Source: Treponema sp.
Lineage (GTDB): Bacteria; Spirochaetota; Spirochaetia; Treponematales; Breznakiellaceae
Reading direction: 5' to 3'
DNA: 43,843 nt
Assembly (NCBI GenBank): GCA_031286205.1
Contig: JAITUR010000107.1
Coordinates: forward strand, 1-43,843
The notes below the pieces were generated by a model that made no database searches, was not told the origin of the DNA, and saw nothing but the letters and a program-made list of their open reading frames with translations. Shown here piece after piece: positions 14,971 through 23,346 of the stretch (position 1 is the stretch's first letter; each line of letters begins with the position of its first letter). The position numbers and the translations under genes are program-made.

Positions 14971-15447
14971 ATGAGTGAATACAAAAGACCAAGCTGGGAT
15001 GAATATTTTATGGAGGTTTGCGAAGCAATCTCCAAACGGGCAACCTGCGACCGCGGAAGAAGCGGCTGTGTAATTGCCAAAAACAAACAGATTCTGGTTA
15101 CCGGTTATGTAGGTTCTCCAACGGGGCTTCCCCACTGCGACGAAGTTGGGCATCAATATAAACAAATGCTCCACGAGGACGGAAATGTTACCAAACACTG
15201 CGTAAGAACTGTCCATGCCGAGCAGAACGCCATTTGCCAGGCTGCAAAAATGGGCATTCCTATAGATGGAGCGACACTTTACTGCAGAATGACCCCTTGC
15301 CGTACCTGCGCAATGTTAATAATTAACTGCGGAATAAAGCGCGTTGTAGCACAGCGCCGTTATCAGGACAGCGAAGATACTATAGAAATGTTTAAAAAAG
15401 CAGGAGTCGAGCTTGAGCATTTAATCGATGAACTACAACAGTATTAA
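14971..15447 (+). CDS. deoxycytidylate deaminase
   Basis: A 158-residue cytoplasmic dCMP/ComEB-type deaminase that converts dCMP to dUMP for thymidylate synthesis. The zinc site is clear: H82-A83-E84 (VHAEQNAIC, with E84 the proton shuttle) and P-C110-R-T-C113. The substrate-side motif TGYVGSPTGLPHCDEVGHQ is also present. Length and layout are normal for the family. The start is fixed by the promoter 7 nt upstream, and there is no Shine-Dalgarno, so translation is probably leaderless. The stop overlaps the 3' end of the convergent gene by 15 nt. Confidence 0.92.
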   Translation: MSEYKRPSWDEYFMEVCEAISKRATCDRGRSGCVIAKNKQILVTGYVGSPTGLPHCDEVGHQYKQMLHEDGNVTKHCVRTVHAEQNAICQAAKMGIPIDGATLYCRMTPCRTCAMLIINCGIKRVVAQRRYQDSEDTIEMFKKAGVELEHLIDELQQY

Positions 15448-16428
15448 GTTTGATTCAAGAATAATTCTGTATTTTAAGTAAATTTCTTCCAATGTATAAT
15501 ATGGTCCCGGTGCTTTAACCCTTTTTCGCAATAAACAGGCATCTCTTCTTTCGACAAAGAAATCGTAAATAGCCCGCGGGTCATAAGTATTTACTACAGA
15601 ATAAACCGGCCTGGAATCTAAATAAGATCGCAATTCGTTATGACCCACAGATGATACCCCGTATTTTTTTAATCTGGAACGAACCTGCGCTATTTCCTCG
15701 AAAGATAACCCAAAAAGAAATTCCTCCAATGCCCATCTGGTTCTTTCGTTTGTGGATTCGTCTTTTAAGAAATCGAGCCATTCGGTATCTGCATCCATAT
15801 CTATGGAAATCCTTAATAATTCCGAATTTCCGTCCATTGTCCCAAAACATGGCGGAGAAGAATCCCTGGCAGACCATAGGGAAGAAAGTGCCATAAGATG
15901 ACGGACACTGCGGGGATCAATCCCTGAATCCCAAAGAGAAATTAAATCATCTGCCAGCTTGGTTTTGGTATCGCTGGAAAAACTTGGGTCTTCCAGACAG
16001 GAAAAATAAACCTCTTCCGCCATCATGGTAAAAACTACGGAAAAAGAGATATTTCTTGCCGGTTTATACAGGTCATTATTTCCGCTGGTAAGGGTGCAAA
16101 TTCTGGAAAAAGCATGAAATTTAGCAATTAAAAAACTCCGTAAAGCCGCTACTTTGGCGGGAGTACGCAAAAGATGGGATATTGCGGAAAAAGCAAGCAA
16201 GGATTCTGTAAGATTTTCGTTTACAAGAATATCTCTTACATAAGTTGTATCTTTTATGGATGGATAATCGAAAACTACATGACCCAGATTTCGTAAACGC
16301 CTAAACCTTTCGCTAATTAATACCTGCTCGTGGGGGTTATTTTCCCTAAGCCATTCATCGACATTTTTTATAAGCAATTCTTCTTCTGCGGATAATACTT
16401 GCATAGAATTTAAGATTAACGAGTCCAT
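15433..16428 (-). CDS. conserved hypothetical helical protein
   Basis: A 331-residue soluble protein, almost wholly alpha-helical, with no signal peptide or membrane segment. I recognise no catalytic motif. A C-terminal stretch (FFVERRDACLLRKRVKAPGP) is basic. The N-terminal ~100 residues resemble a helical scaffold (LLAFSAISHLLRTPAKVAAL). It has its own probable promoter at 16437-16465 with the ATG 8 nt after the -10 box, and overlaps the deaminase gene tail to tail by 15 nt. Function is unknown. Confidence 0.75.
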   Translation of the reverse strand: MDSLILNSMQVLSAEEELLIKNVDEWLRENNPHEQVLISERFRRLRNLGHVVFDYPSIKDTTYVRDILVNENLTESLLAFSAISHLLRTPAKVAALRSFLIAKFHAFSRICTLTSGNNDLYKPARNISFSVVFTMMAEEVYFSCLEDPSFSSDTKTKLADDLISLWDSGIDPRSVRHLMALSSLWSARDSSPPCFGTMDGNSELLRISIDMDADTEWLDFLKDESTNERTRWALEEFLFGLSFEEIAQVRSRLKKYGVSSVGHNELRSYLDSRPVYSVVNTYDPRAIYDFFVERRDACLLRKRVKAPGPYYTLEEIYLKYRIILESNLILL

Positions 16429-16436
16429 AATATTAA

Positions 16437-16465
16437 ATTATAGTGCAATAATAAGAAAAAAGCAA
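16437..16465 (-). promoter_or_regulatory. probable promoter with start codon at transcript start
   Basis: On the minus strand TTGCTT (16465-16460), a 17-nt spacer and TATAAT (16442-16437). The gene's ATG (16428) follows the -10 box by 8 nt. The -10 box is perfect and the -35 box weak. Confidence 0.5.
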
Positions 16466-16484
16466 AAAAAGTGTAATAAATGTA

Positions 16485-16516
16485 TTGTCTATAAATTGGA
16501 TTTGTAGTAGTATAAT
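16485..16516 (+). promoter_or_regulatory. ssrA: probable tmRNA promoter
   Basis: TATAAT at 16511-16516 lies 11 nt before the mature 5' end of the tmRNA. The best -35 candidate, TTGTCT (16485-16490), has a 20-nt spacer, longer than ideal. The mature end may be made by RNase P, so the true transcription start can be upstream of 16528. Confidence 0.4.
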
Positions 16517-16527
16517 AATAAATACTT

Positions 16528-16873
16528 GGGGATGCACCGGCTTCGACCGGTACGCTTCGGGGTATAGACTGCAGGTGGAGCGCCCATCTCCTGATTGGGC
16601 AAAAATTTAACTGCCAATAATACTGTCAGTTACGATTACGCCTTAGCTGCATAATCGCGTGGAACTGTCCCGCCGCTCTGAGGGACAACTTCTGCGTCGC
16701 AATCAGAGCTGGTTTTAATACAGTATCCGGTGGTATTAAGATAAGATTTTCCGGAATACGGACAGACCGCGCGCCGTTTAGCCAAGCCTGTCCCGACAAT
16801 ACAATAAACGGCTAAATCTGTAGATGTCTATGTTTCGCGTATTGGGACGCGGGTTCGATTCCCGCCATCTCCA
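16528..16873 (+). ncRNA. ssrA: transfer-messenger RNA (tmRNA)
   Basis: About 346 nt. The acceptor stem pairs GGGGATG (16528-16534) with CATCTCC (16866-16872), followed by discriminator A (16873). CCA is not encoded. The T-arm-like end ggacgcgggttcgattcccgcc is complete. The coding part runs 16613-16654: resume codon GCC, then a tag read as ANNTVSYDYALAA, and a TAA stop. The YALAA ending is the usual protease-recognition signal. tmRNA with SmpB rescues stalled ribosomes and marks the nascent chain for degradation. The next gene's ATG begins at 16876, 2 nt after the discriminator base. Confidence 0.95.
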
Positions 16874-16875
16874 CT

Positions 16876-17496
16876 ATGAACACCATAAAAGCGGTTTTTT
16901 TTGACTATGACGGCACTATGACCTACGATAGTACGGGAATAGAATCGATATGCAACTACATCTCTCAGTATATGAATATTAATAAAGATATATTCGAAAA
17001 AGAATACAGGAAATATGTAGGAGATTTAATTTTTGGCAAAACTTTCCACGAAGATATATGGGATGAATTGTGTGCGGGTCTTGGCATGAATATTCCCATT
17101 GCTTTTTTATTCCATTCTTTTAACCAAACCCCAATAGATCACGATATGCACGATTTTGTATTAAAGATAAAAGCAAAAGGCTATAAAACAGGTTTAATAA
17201 CCGGCAATTTTTCCGATAGAGTTGTCTACTTAAAACAAAAATTCGATTTAAATAAATATTTTGATATTTTTGCAGTTTCAGGAGAACTTGGTTATGGAAA
17301 ACAAACAGAAAAGATTTTTTTTCACGCTCTGGAACAGCTTGGAATACAGCCCGACGAAAGCGTTTTTATAGATAATCAAAACGAAAACCTGCTAATTCCC
17401 AGAAAAATCGGAATGCGTGTTATTTATTTTTGCAACGAAAAAAGAGACATGGCGCATCTTGTCGGAAACCTGCAAAAATACGGCGTAGAAATTTAG
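16876..17496 (+). CDS. HAD-family hydrolase abutting the tmRNA
   Basis: A 206-residue HAD phosphatase. Motif I is FFDYDGTM (D10, D12), motif II is LITGN, a Lys is in GYGKQTEKIF and motif IV is VFIDNQNENL. The cap is helical (about 20-95). It resembles phosphoglycolate- or pyrimidine-nucleotidase-like HADs, but the substrate is not clear. The ATG begins 2 nt after the tmRNA discriminator base; moving to the next in-frame ATG (16918) would delete motif I, so this start is firm. No Shine-Dalgarno is possible except within the tmRNA acceptor stem. It is probably cotranscribed with the tmRNA and released by 3' processing. It converges on the HD-GYP gene with 3 nt between stops. Confidence 0.88.
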   Translation: MNTIKAVFFDYDGTMTYDSTGIESICNYISQYMNINKDIFEKEYRKYVGDLIFGKTFHEDIWDELCAGLGMNIPIAFLFHSFNQTPIDHDMHDFVLKIKAKGYKTGLITGNFSDRVVYLKQKFDLNKYFDIFAVSGELGYGKQTEKIFFHALEQLGIQPDESVFIDNQNENLLIPRKIGMRVIYFCNEKRDMAHLVGNLQKYGVEI

Positions 17497-17499
17497 TAA

Positions 17500-18561
17500 T
17501 TACTTGTACTTTAATGAAATTTCTTTAAACTTATCTTTAATTAGAACAGCAGCTTCCGCAATAGTGGGATCAAACTGGGTTCCCTTTCCTTCGATAATTA
17601 AACCTAAGGCGTCCTCGTAAGTCATGGCGGATTTATATACCCGTTTACTAATAAGGGCATCGTAAACATCGGCAATAGAAGCAATACGGGCAACTATGGG
17701 AATTTCAGATCCTTTAATCTGACACGGATACCCTTTGCCGTCCCAGCGTTCATGATGCCCATAACAAATATCTTCACAGTGTTTTAAATATAACGAAGTA
17801 TTAACATCGCCAAGCTCGTGAATAATATCCTTGCCGCGGCTTGTGTGGGTTTTCATTATTTCGTATTCATCAGGATCAAGTTTACCCGGTTTTAAAAGAA
17901 TTCTATCCGGTATTGCAATTTTTCCGACATCATGAAGAGCCATAGATTTAACAATAATTTCCGGCTGAAGCTCTTTTAACTCGTTCGCATAAATGGAATT
18001 AGACTCTATTAAGTAGTCGATTAATGCTTTTACATACAACTGAGTTCTTTTTACATGCTCGCCGGATTCCATATCGCGGTGTTCGACAACATTTGCAAGC
18101 CCCTGCAAAGCGTTGTCCAAAGTTTTGACAGCTTCCTCTGTTTTTTCTGCAACCATTTCTTCGAGATTATCGCTGTAATTTTTTAACTCTATATGATTCT
18201 TAACTCTAATCTTAACAATATCGGGATTAAAAGGTTTGTTAATAAAATCGACCGCGCCTGCCGCCAAAAGTTCGCTTTCTGTCTCAGACTCGTTATCTGT
18301 AGTAATAAACACAACGGGTATTCTTTTAAATTTTTCGCAGGTTTTCATTGCATCGAACATTTCGCGTCCGGTCATCTCCGGCATATGAATATCTAAAAGA
18401 ATAATCTTGGGAAGAAGATCGTTTTCTCCCAGTCTTTCTAAAGCTTCTTTGCCATTATAGGCAATTGTGGTTTTATAATCGGATTTTAGGATTTCTTCCA
18501 GAATTGCGACATTTTCGTATTGATCATCAACTATTAAAACAGTTGGAGTTTTATCATTCAT
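17500..18561 (-). CDS. REC-HD-GYP response regulator (c-di-GMP phosphodiesterase)
   Basis: A 353-residue RpfG-like regulator. The receiver domain (about 7-122) has D12-D13 and phosphoacceptor D57 in IILLDIHMPEM. A short coiled linker (about 125-150) leads to the HD-GYP domain: HD at 210-211 (ALHDVGKIAIPD), THTSRGKDI, HH at 269-270 and GYP at 277-279 (WDGKGYP), then IASIADVYDAL. All metal ligands look intact, so it should hydrolyse cyclic di-GMP. It overlaps the upstream HPt gene by 8 nt, so phosphate probably reaches it by relay through H57 of that protein. Cytoplasmic; output is the global c-di-GMP level (motility and envelope traits in spirochaetes). Confidence 0.93.
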   Translation of the reverse strand: MNDKTPTVLIVDDQYENVAILEEILKSDYKTTIAYNGKEALERLGENDLLPKIILLDIHMPEMTGREMFDAMKTCEKFKRIPVVFITTDNESETESELLAAGAVDFINKPFNPDIVKIRVKNHIELKNYSDNLEEMVAEKTEEAVKTLDNALQGLANVVEHRDMESGEHVKRTQLYVKALIDYLIESNSIYANELKELQPEIIVKSMALHDVGKIAIPDRILLKPGKLDPDEYEIMKTHTSRGKDIIHELGDVNTSLYLKHCEDICYGHHERWDGKGYPCQIKGSEIPIVARIASIADVYDALISKRVYKSAMTYEDALGLIIEGKGTQFDPTIAEAAVLIKDKFKEISLKYK

Positions 18562-18898
18562 ACTGCGCTATTACCTTATCCATCTCTGTTAAAGTTAAAG
18601 TAAATACATTTTTTAATTCATCAAACTGACCGGGATTAACTGATCCCGCCTTTATCTGACTTTCCATTTCCAGGCTCTGCTTGTGCAGCTCTACAAGCGA
18701 AAGATTGGCGGCAAGCCCTTTAATGGTATGTACTGCGTTTTTTGCTTTTTCTAAATCTCCCTTGGCAAGGGCTTCTTCCATTTCCTTTATATTGCTATTA
18801 TCACTCTTAAACTTGTTTAACAATTTGGCATAGAGCTTCTCATTGTTCATTACCCTTTTTAAGGCATCTTTTGGGTCAATTAAAACTACATCTGACAT
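18554..18898 (-). CDS. HPt phosphotransfer protein
   Basis: A 114-residue single-domain histidine phosphotransferase. Its helical bundle holds the phosphorylated H57 in AKNAVHTIKGLAANLSL, the standard HPt motif. No catalytic kinase part is present, so it receives phosphate from a hybrid kinase and passes it to a receiver. The next gene (REC-HD-GYP) starts inside it with an 8-nt overlap, making it the evident partner. AGGAG is placed before the ATG. The cognate kinase is not in this stretch. Confidence 0.9.
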   Translation of the reverse strand: MSDVVLIDPKDALKRVMNNEKLYAKLLNKFKSDNSNIKEMEEALAKGDLEKAKNAVHTIKGLAANLSLVELHKQSLEMESQIKAGSVNPGQFDELKNVFTLTLTEMDKVIAQYE

Positions 18899-18912
18899 AA
18901 CATCTCCTTAAA

Positions 18913-19137
18913 TTAGCGTTCGCGGTAAATTATTCTGCCTCTGCTTAAATCGTACGGGGAAAGAGCTATTCTTACACGATCGCCCGGTACTATGCGAATG
19001 TAATGCTTTCTCATCTTCCCTGAAAGATGGGCCAGGATTAAATGCCCGTTTTGATTATCCAACTCTACTCGAAACATGGTGTTTGGAAGAGCTTCCTTAA
19101 CAATACCTTCTACTTCTATCGCTTCTTCTTTGGCCAC
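18913..19137 (-). CDS. infA: translation initiation factor IF-1
   Basis: A 74-residue S1/OB-fold factor that binds the 30S A site. It shows the full family pattern: the opening [47 protein letters not shown] and [19 protein letters not shown]. The start is GTG at 19137 with AAGGAG upstream. It precedes the HPt gene by 14 nt and is divergent from thrC; it is not in a ribosomal-protein operon here. Length is normal. Confidence 0.96.
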   Translation of the reverse strand: MAKEEAIEVEGIVKEALPNTMFRVELDNQNGHLILAHLSGKMRKHYIRIVPGDRVRIALSPYDLSRGRIIYRER

Positions 19138-19197
19138 AATTACTCCTTACTAATATGGTATAGTTTACACACTTTTCTGTCAATGATACAATATATC

Positions 19198-20496
19198 ATG
19201 TTTTATTACAGTACCAGAAGCAGAAACGAAAAGGTCGATTTTAAAGTTGCGGCTCTTACGGGTCTTGCCCCTGACGGCGGGCTTTTTGTGCCGGAGCAAA
19301 TACCCCAATACTCCGGTGCTGTCCGTACCAGCCTTGGGTCAATGAGCTTTACCGATATAGCTTTCGAAACTATAAAACCCTATGTAAAAAACGATATTCC
19401 CGATACCGCATTATCCGACATAGTTCAGTCTGCTTTTACATTTAATGCCCCGTTAGTCCCCATTACAAAGGACAATGTAAACTATCGTTATGCTGTAGAG
19501 CTTTTTCATGGTCCTACGGCGGCTTTTAAGGATTTTGGCGCCCGCTTTATGGCGCGTGCTTTTTCTTTTCTGCGCCGGGGCGAAGATAAACCTCTTAAAA
19601 TACTGGTAGCGACATCAGGTGATACCGGCGGCGCTGTTGCCGACGGCTTTTTAGATGTCGATGGGATTTCTGTCACCGTATTGTATCCTAAGGGCAGGGT
19701 TACACCTCTTCAGGAACGGCAAATAGCGGGGCTTGGCAAAAATATCAGCGCTATCGCGGTCGAAGGCAGCTTTGATGACTGTCAGCAGCTTGTAAAGGCT
19801 GCCCTTGCCGACAAAGACCTAAAAAAGCGCATGGAGATGTCATCGGCAAATTCCATTAATATCAGCAGGTTGATACCTCAGATTGTTTACTATTCAGCCG
19901 CCGCAGGACACGCCCTTACCGATACAAAAAAAGAAATTACTCTTTGCGTTCCGTCCGGAAACTTTGGAAACCTAACCGCAGGATTGTACTCTATGAAAAT
20001 GGGAGCGCCAATAGCGCACTTTACGGCGGCAACCAATATGAATAAAACCGTTCCGGATTACCTTGATTCCGGCGAATACCTTGTGCGTATTTCTCAGGCA
20101 ACAATTTCCAACGCAATGGATGTAGGCGCACCCAGCAATTTCGAAAGAATGTCCGCTCATTTTACTTACGAAGAAATGAAAAACATAATAACAGGCGTTT
20201 TTGTTACAGACGAAGAAACACGCAATACCATTGTACAGGTACATAAAGAAACCGAATATTTCCTTGATCCGCACAGTGCGGTTGGCTGGAAGGGTGTCGA
20301 TAAACTGCTTAAAGAAAATAAAATTTCCAATCCTGTAGGAATACTCTGCACTGCCCACCCCGCGAAATTTTCCGAAATTGTAGAGCCGCTTGTAGGAATG
20401 CCGCCTATTCCCGCATCTCTTGCAAATGCAATGGAACGAACGGTAAATGCAAAAACAATCCCCGTTAATTTCGAAGCATTAAAAAGTGTATTGTAA
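19198..20496 (+). CDS. thrC: threonine synthase
   Basis: A 432-residue PLP enzyme that makes threonine from O-phosphohomoserine. The N-terminus begins FYYSTRSRN, typical of the family, so the ATG at 19198 is chosen over one at 19183; the open frame extends further upstream but adds nothing family-like. The PLP lysine is K111 in HGPTAAFKDFGARF. The phosphate-binding loop is TSGDTGGAV and the pocket SGNFGNLTAG. It is an intact type-2 (~430-residue) form. No Shine-Dalgarno precedes either ATG. A possible -10 box TATAGT is at 19159-19164. The stop is 2 nt from the convergent rtcB stop. Confidence 0.94.
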   Translation: MFYYSTRSRNEKVDFKVAALTGLAPDGGLFVPEQIPQYSGAVRTSLGSMSFTDIAFETIKPYVKNDIPDTALSDIVQSAFTFNAPLVPITKDNVNYRYAVELFHGPTAAFKDFGARFMARAFSFLRRGEDKPLKILVATSGDTGGAVADGFLDVDGISVTVLYPKGRVTPLQERQIAGLGKNISAIAVEGSFDDCQQLVKAALADKDLKKRMEMSSANSINISRLIPQIVYYSAAAGHALTDTKKEITLCVPSGNFGNLTAGLYSMKMGAPIAHFTAATNMNKTVPDYLDSGEYLVRISQATISNAMDVGAPSNFERMSAHFTYEEMKNIITGVFVTDEETRNTIVQVHKETEYFLDPHSAVGWKGVDKLLKENKISNPVGILCTAHPAKFSEIVEPLVGMPPIPASLANAMERTVNAKTIPVNFEALKSVL

Positions 20497-20498
20497 TA

Positions 20499-21650
20499 CT
20501 ACCTTCTTTTTCTTCGTCCTTTACTTTCTGCCGACTTAAAATTGTAAACGGGCTTTATTATTTTTAATATCCTTGCGGTGGGTCCAATGTTGGCAATAAT
20601 ATCTTTCATATTTTTATATGCAAAAGGGCTTTCGTCGATTGTTTGTTTTCGTACACAACTGGAATAGATACCTTTCATTGAGTTTCGATAATCTTCGAAA
20701 CTTATATTTTCGAAAGCCTTGTTCCTGCTCATAAGCCTGCCTGCACCATGAGGAGCGGAATAATTCCAGTCTTCGTTTCCCAATCCTTCGCAGATAATAC
20801 TGCCGTCGCGCATATTCATTGGAATAATAAGTTTTTCCCCCGCTTGCGCCGAGACCGCTCCTTTGCGAAGAATCATCCGCTCTGTATCTATATAATTGTG
20901 AATCGTAGTAAATTGCTCAAAGTCAAGAATCTTTAAACCTTTAATTATAATATCCATCATTGCCTTGCGGTTAAGGTTTGCAAACTGCTGAATAATTTTC
21001 ATATCATGGATATAATCGTCAAAAAGCTGTCCGCTGACATACGCCAAATCTTTTGGAATATCCGTATCTTTGTCTGTATTTAACAGTTGCTGCCACGCAA
21101 GTTTCTGGTAATATTCGGCAACCTCAAGCCCCAAATGGCGGCTTCCCGAATGAATCACAATGTACAGATTATTTTCATCGTCACGATTAGCTTCTATAAA
21201 ATGATTCCCGCCGCCCAAAGTTCCTATACTTAATCTTGCGCGCGATTCTTTTATTTGCCCGTAGCATCGAATTGCGGAAAAATCAATTTTATCCGTATAT
21301 ACATGTTCGCTGTCTCTTATATCCATGCCGCACGGTATTTGCGAGTGAACAAGTGTATCAAGTTTAGCAGGATCGAATTTTTTGGCAAAAGGATTTTTTG
21401 CATCCATTACCAAAGTTTCCATACCACAGCCAATGTCAACTCCAACAAGATTAGGAACTATTTTATCGTTAATTGTCATTGTCGTACCAATGGTACAGCC
21501 CGCCCCTGCATGGACATCTGGCATAAGCCGTATTTTGCTTCCTTCCGTAAAATCCTGATCGCACAGGCGCAAAATTTGTTCCTGGGACAACTCATCAAGA
21601 TTATCCGTAAAAACCTTTGCGGTATTATATTTCCCTTTTATCTCTAGCAT
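20499..21650 (-). CDS. rtcB: RtcB-family RNA ligase
   Basis: A 383-residue RtcB-type 3'-phosphate/5'-OH RNA ligase using GTP and Mn(2+). Metal and catalytic residues are in place: D72 and C75 in GVDIGCGME, H150 in GGGNHFIE, H167 in VIHSGSRH, H251 in TIHNYI, and the guanylylated H301 in SAPHGAGRLMSR. It is shorter than E. coli RtcB (~408 residues), matching the compact RtcB2-like branch. GGAG precedes the ATG. No archease gene is adjacent. It presumably repairs tRNAs or other RNAs cleaved by toxins; several toxin genes lie nearby, but a direct link is only inference. Confidence 0.92.
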   Translation of the reverse strand: MLEIKGKYNTAKVFTDNLDELSQEQILRLCDQDFTEGSKIRLMPDVHAGAGCTIGTTMTINDKIVPNLVGVDIGCGMETLVMDAKNPFAKKFDPAKLDTLVHSQIPCGMDIRDSEHVYTDKIDFSAIRCYGQIKESRARLSIGTLGGGNHFIEANRDDENNLYIVIHSGSRHLGLEVAEYYQKLAWQQLLNTDKDTDIPKDLAYVSGQLFDDYIHDMKIIQQFANLNRKAMMDIIIKGLKILDFEQFTTIHNYIDTERMILRKGAVSAQAGEKLIIPMNMRDGSIICEGLGNEDWNYSAPHGAGRLMSRNKAFENISFEDYRNSMKGIYSSCVRKQTIDESPFAYKNMKDIIANIGPTARILKIIKPVYNFKSAESKGRRKRR

Positions 21651-21799
21651 TGTTTACTCCATATACTCCATTATACTATAAATTTTTTAAGATTTTCCCT
21701 CTGTAAATAAGGGTGTATTTTGAGATTGGATTTTATTAATTTTGGGTGATTTTATTGCTATTAATTTAATTATATTAACATTAAAGGAAGGGTACATTT

Positions 21800-22036
21800 A
21801 TGAATAAGAACAAAGTTAAACGGCTCGTTTTTATGGCGCTGAGTATGTGTGTCATTATGTCATTGTGTATGACATTTATAATGGTCGCAATTAACATGGG
21901 TTTTACCGACGGGTTTCTTCAGGCGTGGCTGATAGGGAGCGCAATTGGATTTTTGGTAGCTTTACCGATTTCATTTTTAGTCCCCATGCTGGTAGAAAAA
22001 TTAAGCGATAGGTTATTCGGTAAGGAGAAGAATTAG
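21800..22036 (+). CDS. DUF2798-family small membrane protein
   Basis: A 78-residue inner-membrane protein with two transmembrane helices (about 8-32 and 43-66). The sequence matches the DUF2798 style: the first helix has MSLCMTFIMVAIN, then GFLQAWLIGSAIGFLVALP and the exit motif. AAGGAAGG precedes the ATG. It stands alone, upstream of the HigBA pair. Function is unknown. Confidence 0.78.
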   Translation: MNKNKVKRLVFMALSMCVIMSLCMTFIMVAINMGFTDGFLQAWLIGSAIGFLVALPISFLVPMLVEKLSDRLFGKEKN

Positions 22037-22220
22037 GGTTTATAATGAAAAGGGAGACTAGTAAATACCCCTATTCCTGACAAATGTAATTCGGTACTCC
22101 GACATACATTACCCGGTTTTTATCGGCTTCCGAAACATATCAGTAATATCATAGATGGTTTTTCCTCGTGGTTTTTAGGGGTGAAATTATCACAGGTTAA
22201 CTACATAACTCATTGACCTC

Positions 22221-22249
22221 TTGACAGTATTCCATGAATGGAATATAAT
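22221..22249 (+). promoter_or_regulatory. consensus promoter with internal palindromic operator (higBA)
   Basis: TTGACA (22221-22226), a 17-nt spacer and TATAAT (22244-22249), both perfect. Within the spacer and -10 lies a perfect palindrome TATTCCAT-GA-ATGGAATA (22228-22245). A repressor bound there would block RNA polymerase. The obvious ligand is the HigA antitoxin. The toxin's ATG at 22256 is 6 nt after the -10 box. Confidence 0.75.
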
Positions 22250-22255
22250 ATAAAT

Positions 22256-22612
22256 ATGTGGAATGTTGAATATACAGACGAATTTGGGGAATGGTGGGAA
22301 ACTCTTAATGAAGATGAGCAAAACGCGGTAGCTTATTCGGTGTGTTTATTGCAAAGCGAAGGTCCGGCATTGAAATTTCCTCATAGCTCTGATGTCAAAC
22401 AGTCAAGGCATAAAAATATGCGTGAATTACGAAGTCAATGTAAAGGAAAACCGTATAGAACTTTTTATGCGTTTGATCTAGGACGCACCGCCATATTACT
22501 AATCGGCGGGAATAAGACGGGTAACGATGATTTTTATGATGAGATGGTTCCCAAGGCAGATAAGATTTATGATCAATACTTGAAAGAAATACAGGAGGAA
22601 AAAAATGGCTAA
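22256..22612 (+). CDS. higB: HigB-type toxin (RelE superfamily)
   Basis: A 118-residue RelE-superfamily mRNA interferase of the HigB/Gp49-like group. It opens MWNVEYTDEFGEWWETL, and the core has KFPHSSDVKQSRHKNMRELR, then PYRTFYAFDLGRTAILLIGG and the final YDEMVPKADKIYDQYL, all typical. The ATG at 22256 is chosen because an in-frame ATG at 22238 lies upstream of the promoter's -10 box and cannot be on its transcript. The chosen codon would be at the mRNA 5' end, so translation is probably leaderless. Toxin-first order with an 8-nt overlap into the antitoxin gene is standard for higBA. Cytoplasmic. Confidence 0.88.
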   Translation: MWNVEYTDEFGEWWETLNEDEQNAVAYSVCLLQSEGPALKFPHSSDVKQSRHKNMRELRSQCKGKPYRTFYAFDLGRTAILLIGGNKTGNDDFYDEMVPKADKIYDQYLKEIQEEKNG

Positions 22613-22913
22613 AAATTTTTCTGAATTACTGAAAAAAATGAACCCCGAACGCAGAGCAAAAATTGATGCAGAAGTTAAAAAGACTTTGGCAGAAATGCCA
22701 TTGCAGGAACTAAGAAACGCCCGAGGGCTTTCGCAGGTGATGCTTGCCGAGGCTCTGCATATTCAACAACCTGCAATTGCAAAACTGGAGAAGCGGACGG
22801 ATATGTATATCTCTACTTTACGGAGTCATATACGAGCCATGGGGGGCGAGCTTGACATTATCGCCCGATTCCCTGATGGAGATGTAAGGATATCCAATTT
22901 TTCACAGATTTAG
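22605..22913 (+). CDS. higA: HigA-type antitoxin (XRE-HTH)
   Basis: A 102-residue antitoxin with an XRE-type helix-turn-helix at about 35-90 (MPLQELRNARGLSQVMLAEA, then LHIQQPAIAKLEKRTDMYIS). A short C-terminal beta part follows (GELDIIARFPDGDVRIS). The N-terminal helices probably contact the toxin. It overlaps higB by 8 nt, and AGGAGG precedes its ATG inside higB. It probably represses the promoter through the palindrome at 22228-22245. Confidence 0.9.
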   Translation: MAKNFSELLKKMNPERRAKIDAEVKKTLAEMPLQELRNARGLSQVMLAEALHIQQPAIAKLEKRTDMYISTLRSHIRAMGGELDIIARFPDGDVRISNFSQI

Positions 22914-22947
22914 TTTGTTTTTCGGCCCTCAATGGAGCGCAATATTC

Positions 22948-23343
22948 TTAATCATCCATAAATATTTCCATTTCAATATTTATATAACTATCATCGTTGT
23001 TTATTGCTTTAACTGTGCCGTATATTAGCTTTCCGGCATCCAAAAGTCTTGCTAAAATAGGATTTTTATTTCGTGGGACATAGCCAAGTTTATTTGCATA
23101 TTGATCTTTTACAATAATAGCTAATTCATCATGTTGATTATCTGGCTCTCTTATAAAACTTAATTTTGAACCTATCTGTATTTCATCAAGCAAGTCGTAA
23201 ATATTTTCAACATAATAAGAACCGGCGATTGAAGCAGATATTAGATAGATTTGTCTGGAAAACGGCTTCCCAATGTCCAGACCGCCTGGAGAATTCAAAA
23301 TAGAAACTATATTTGTATCATCAATACGAATTATATCACTCAT
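22948..23343 (-). CDS. HIRAN-domain protein
   Basis: A 131-residue protein made mostly of a HIRAN domain (about 30-125). It carries IGSKLSFIREPDNQHDELAI, then LGYVPRNKNPILARLLDAGK, the signature seen in HLTF and many bacterial stand-alone forms. HIRAN domains bind DNA ends, often ssDNA 3' ends. It starts 3 nt after the stop of the J-domain protein, with no separate Shine-Dalgarno, so it is translationally coupled. It is the last gene of the minus-strand island operon. Here it may sense damaged or foreign DNA; that role is inferred. Convergent with higA. Confidence 0.82.
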   Translation of the reverse strand: MSDIIRIDDTNIVSILNSPGGLDIGKPFSRQIYLISASIAGSYYVENIYDLLDEIQIGSKLSFIREPDNQHDELAIIVKDQYANKLGYVPRNKNPILARLLDAGKLIYGTVKAINNDDSYINIEMEIFMDD

Positions 23344-23346
23344 ACG

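Noticed and set aside
16500-16900. tmRNA as the integration site of a genomic island.
   Set aside because: The downstream genes look like core genes and no integrase or repeated tmRNA 3' end was seen.
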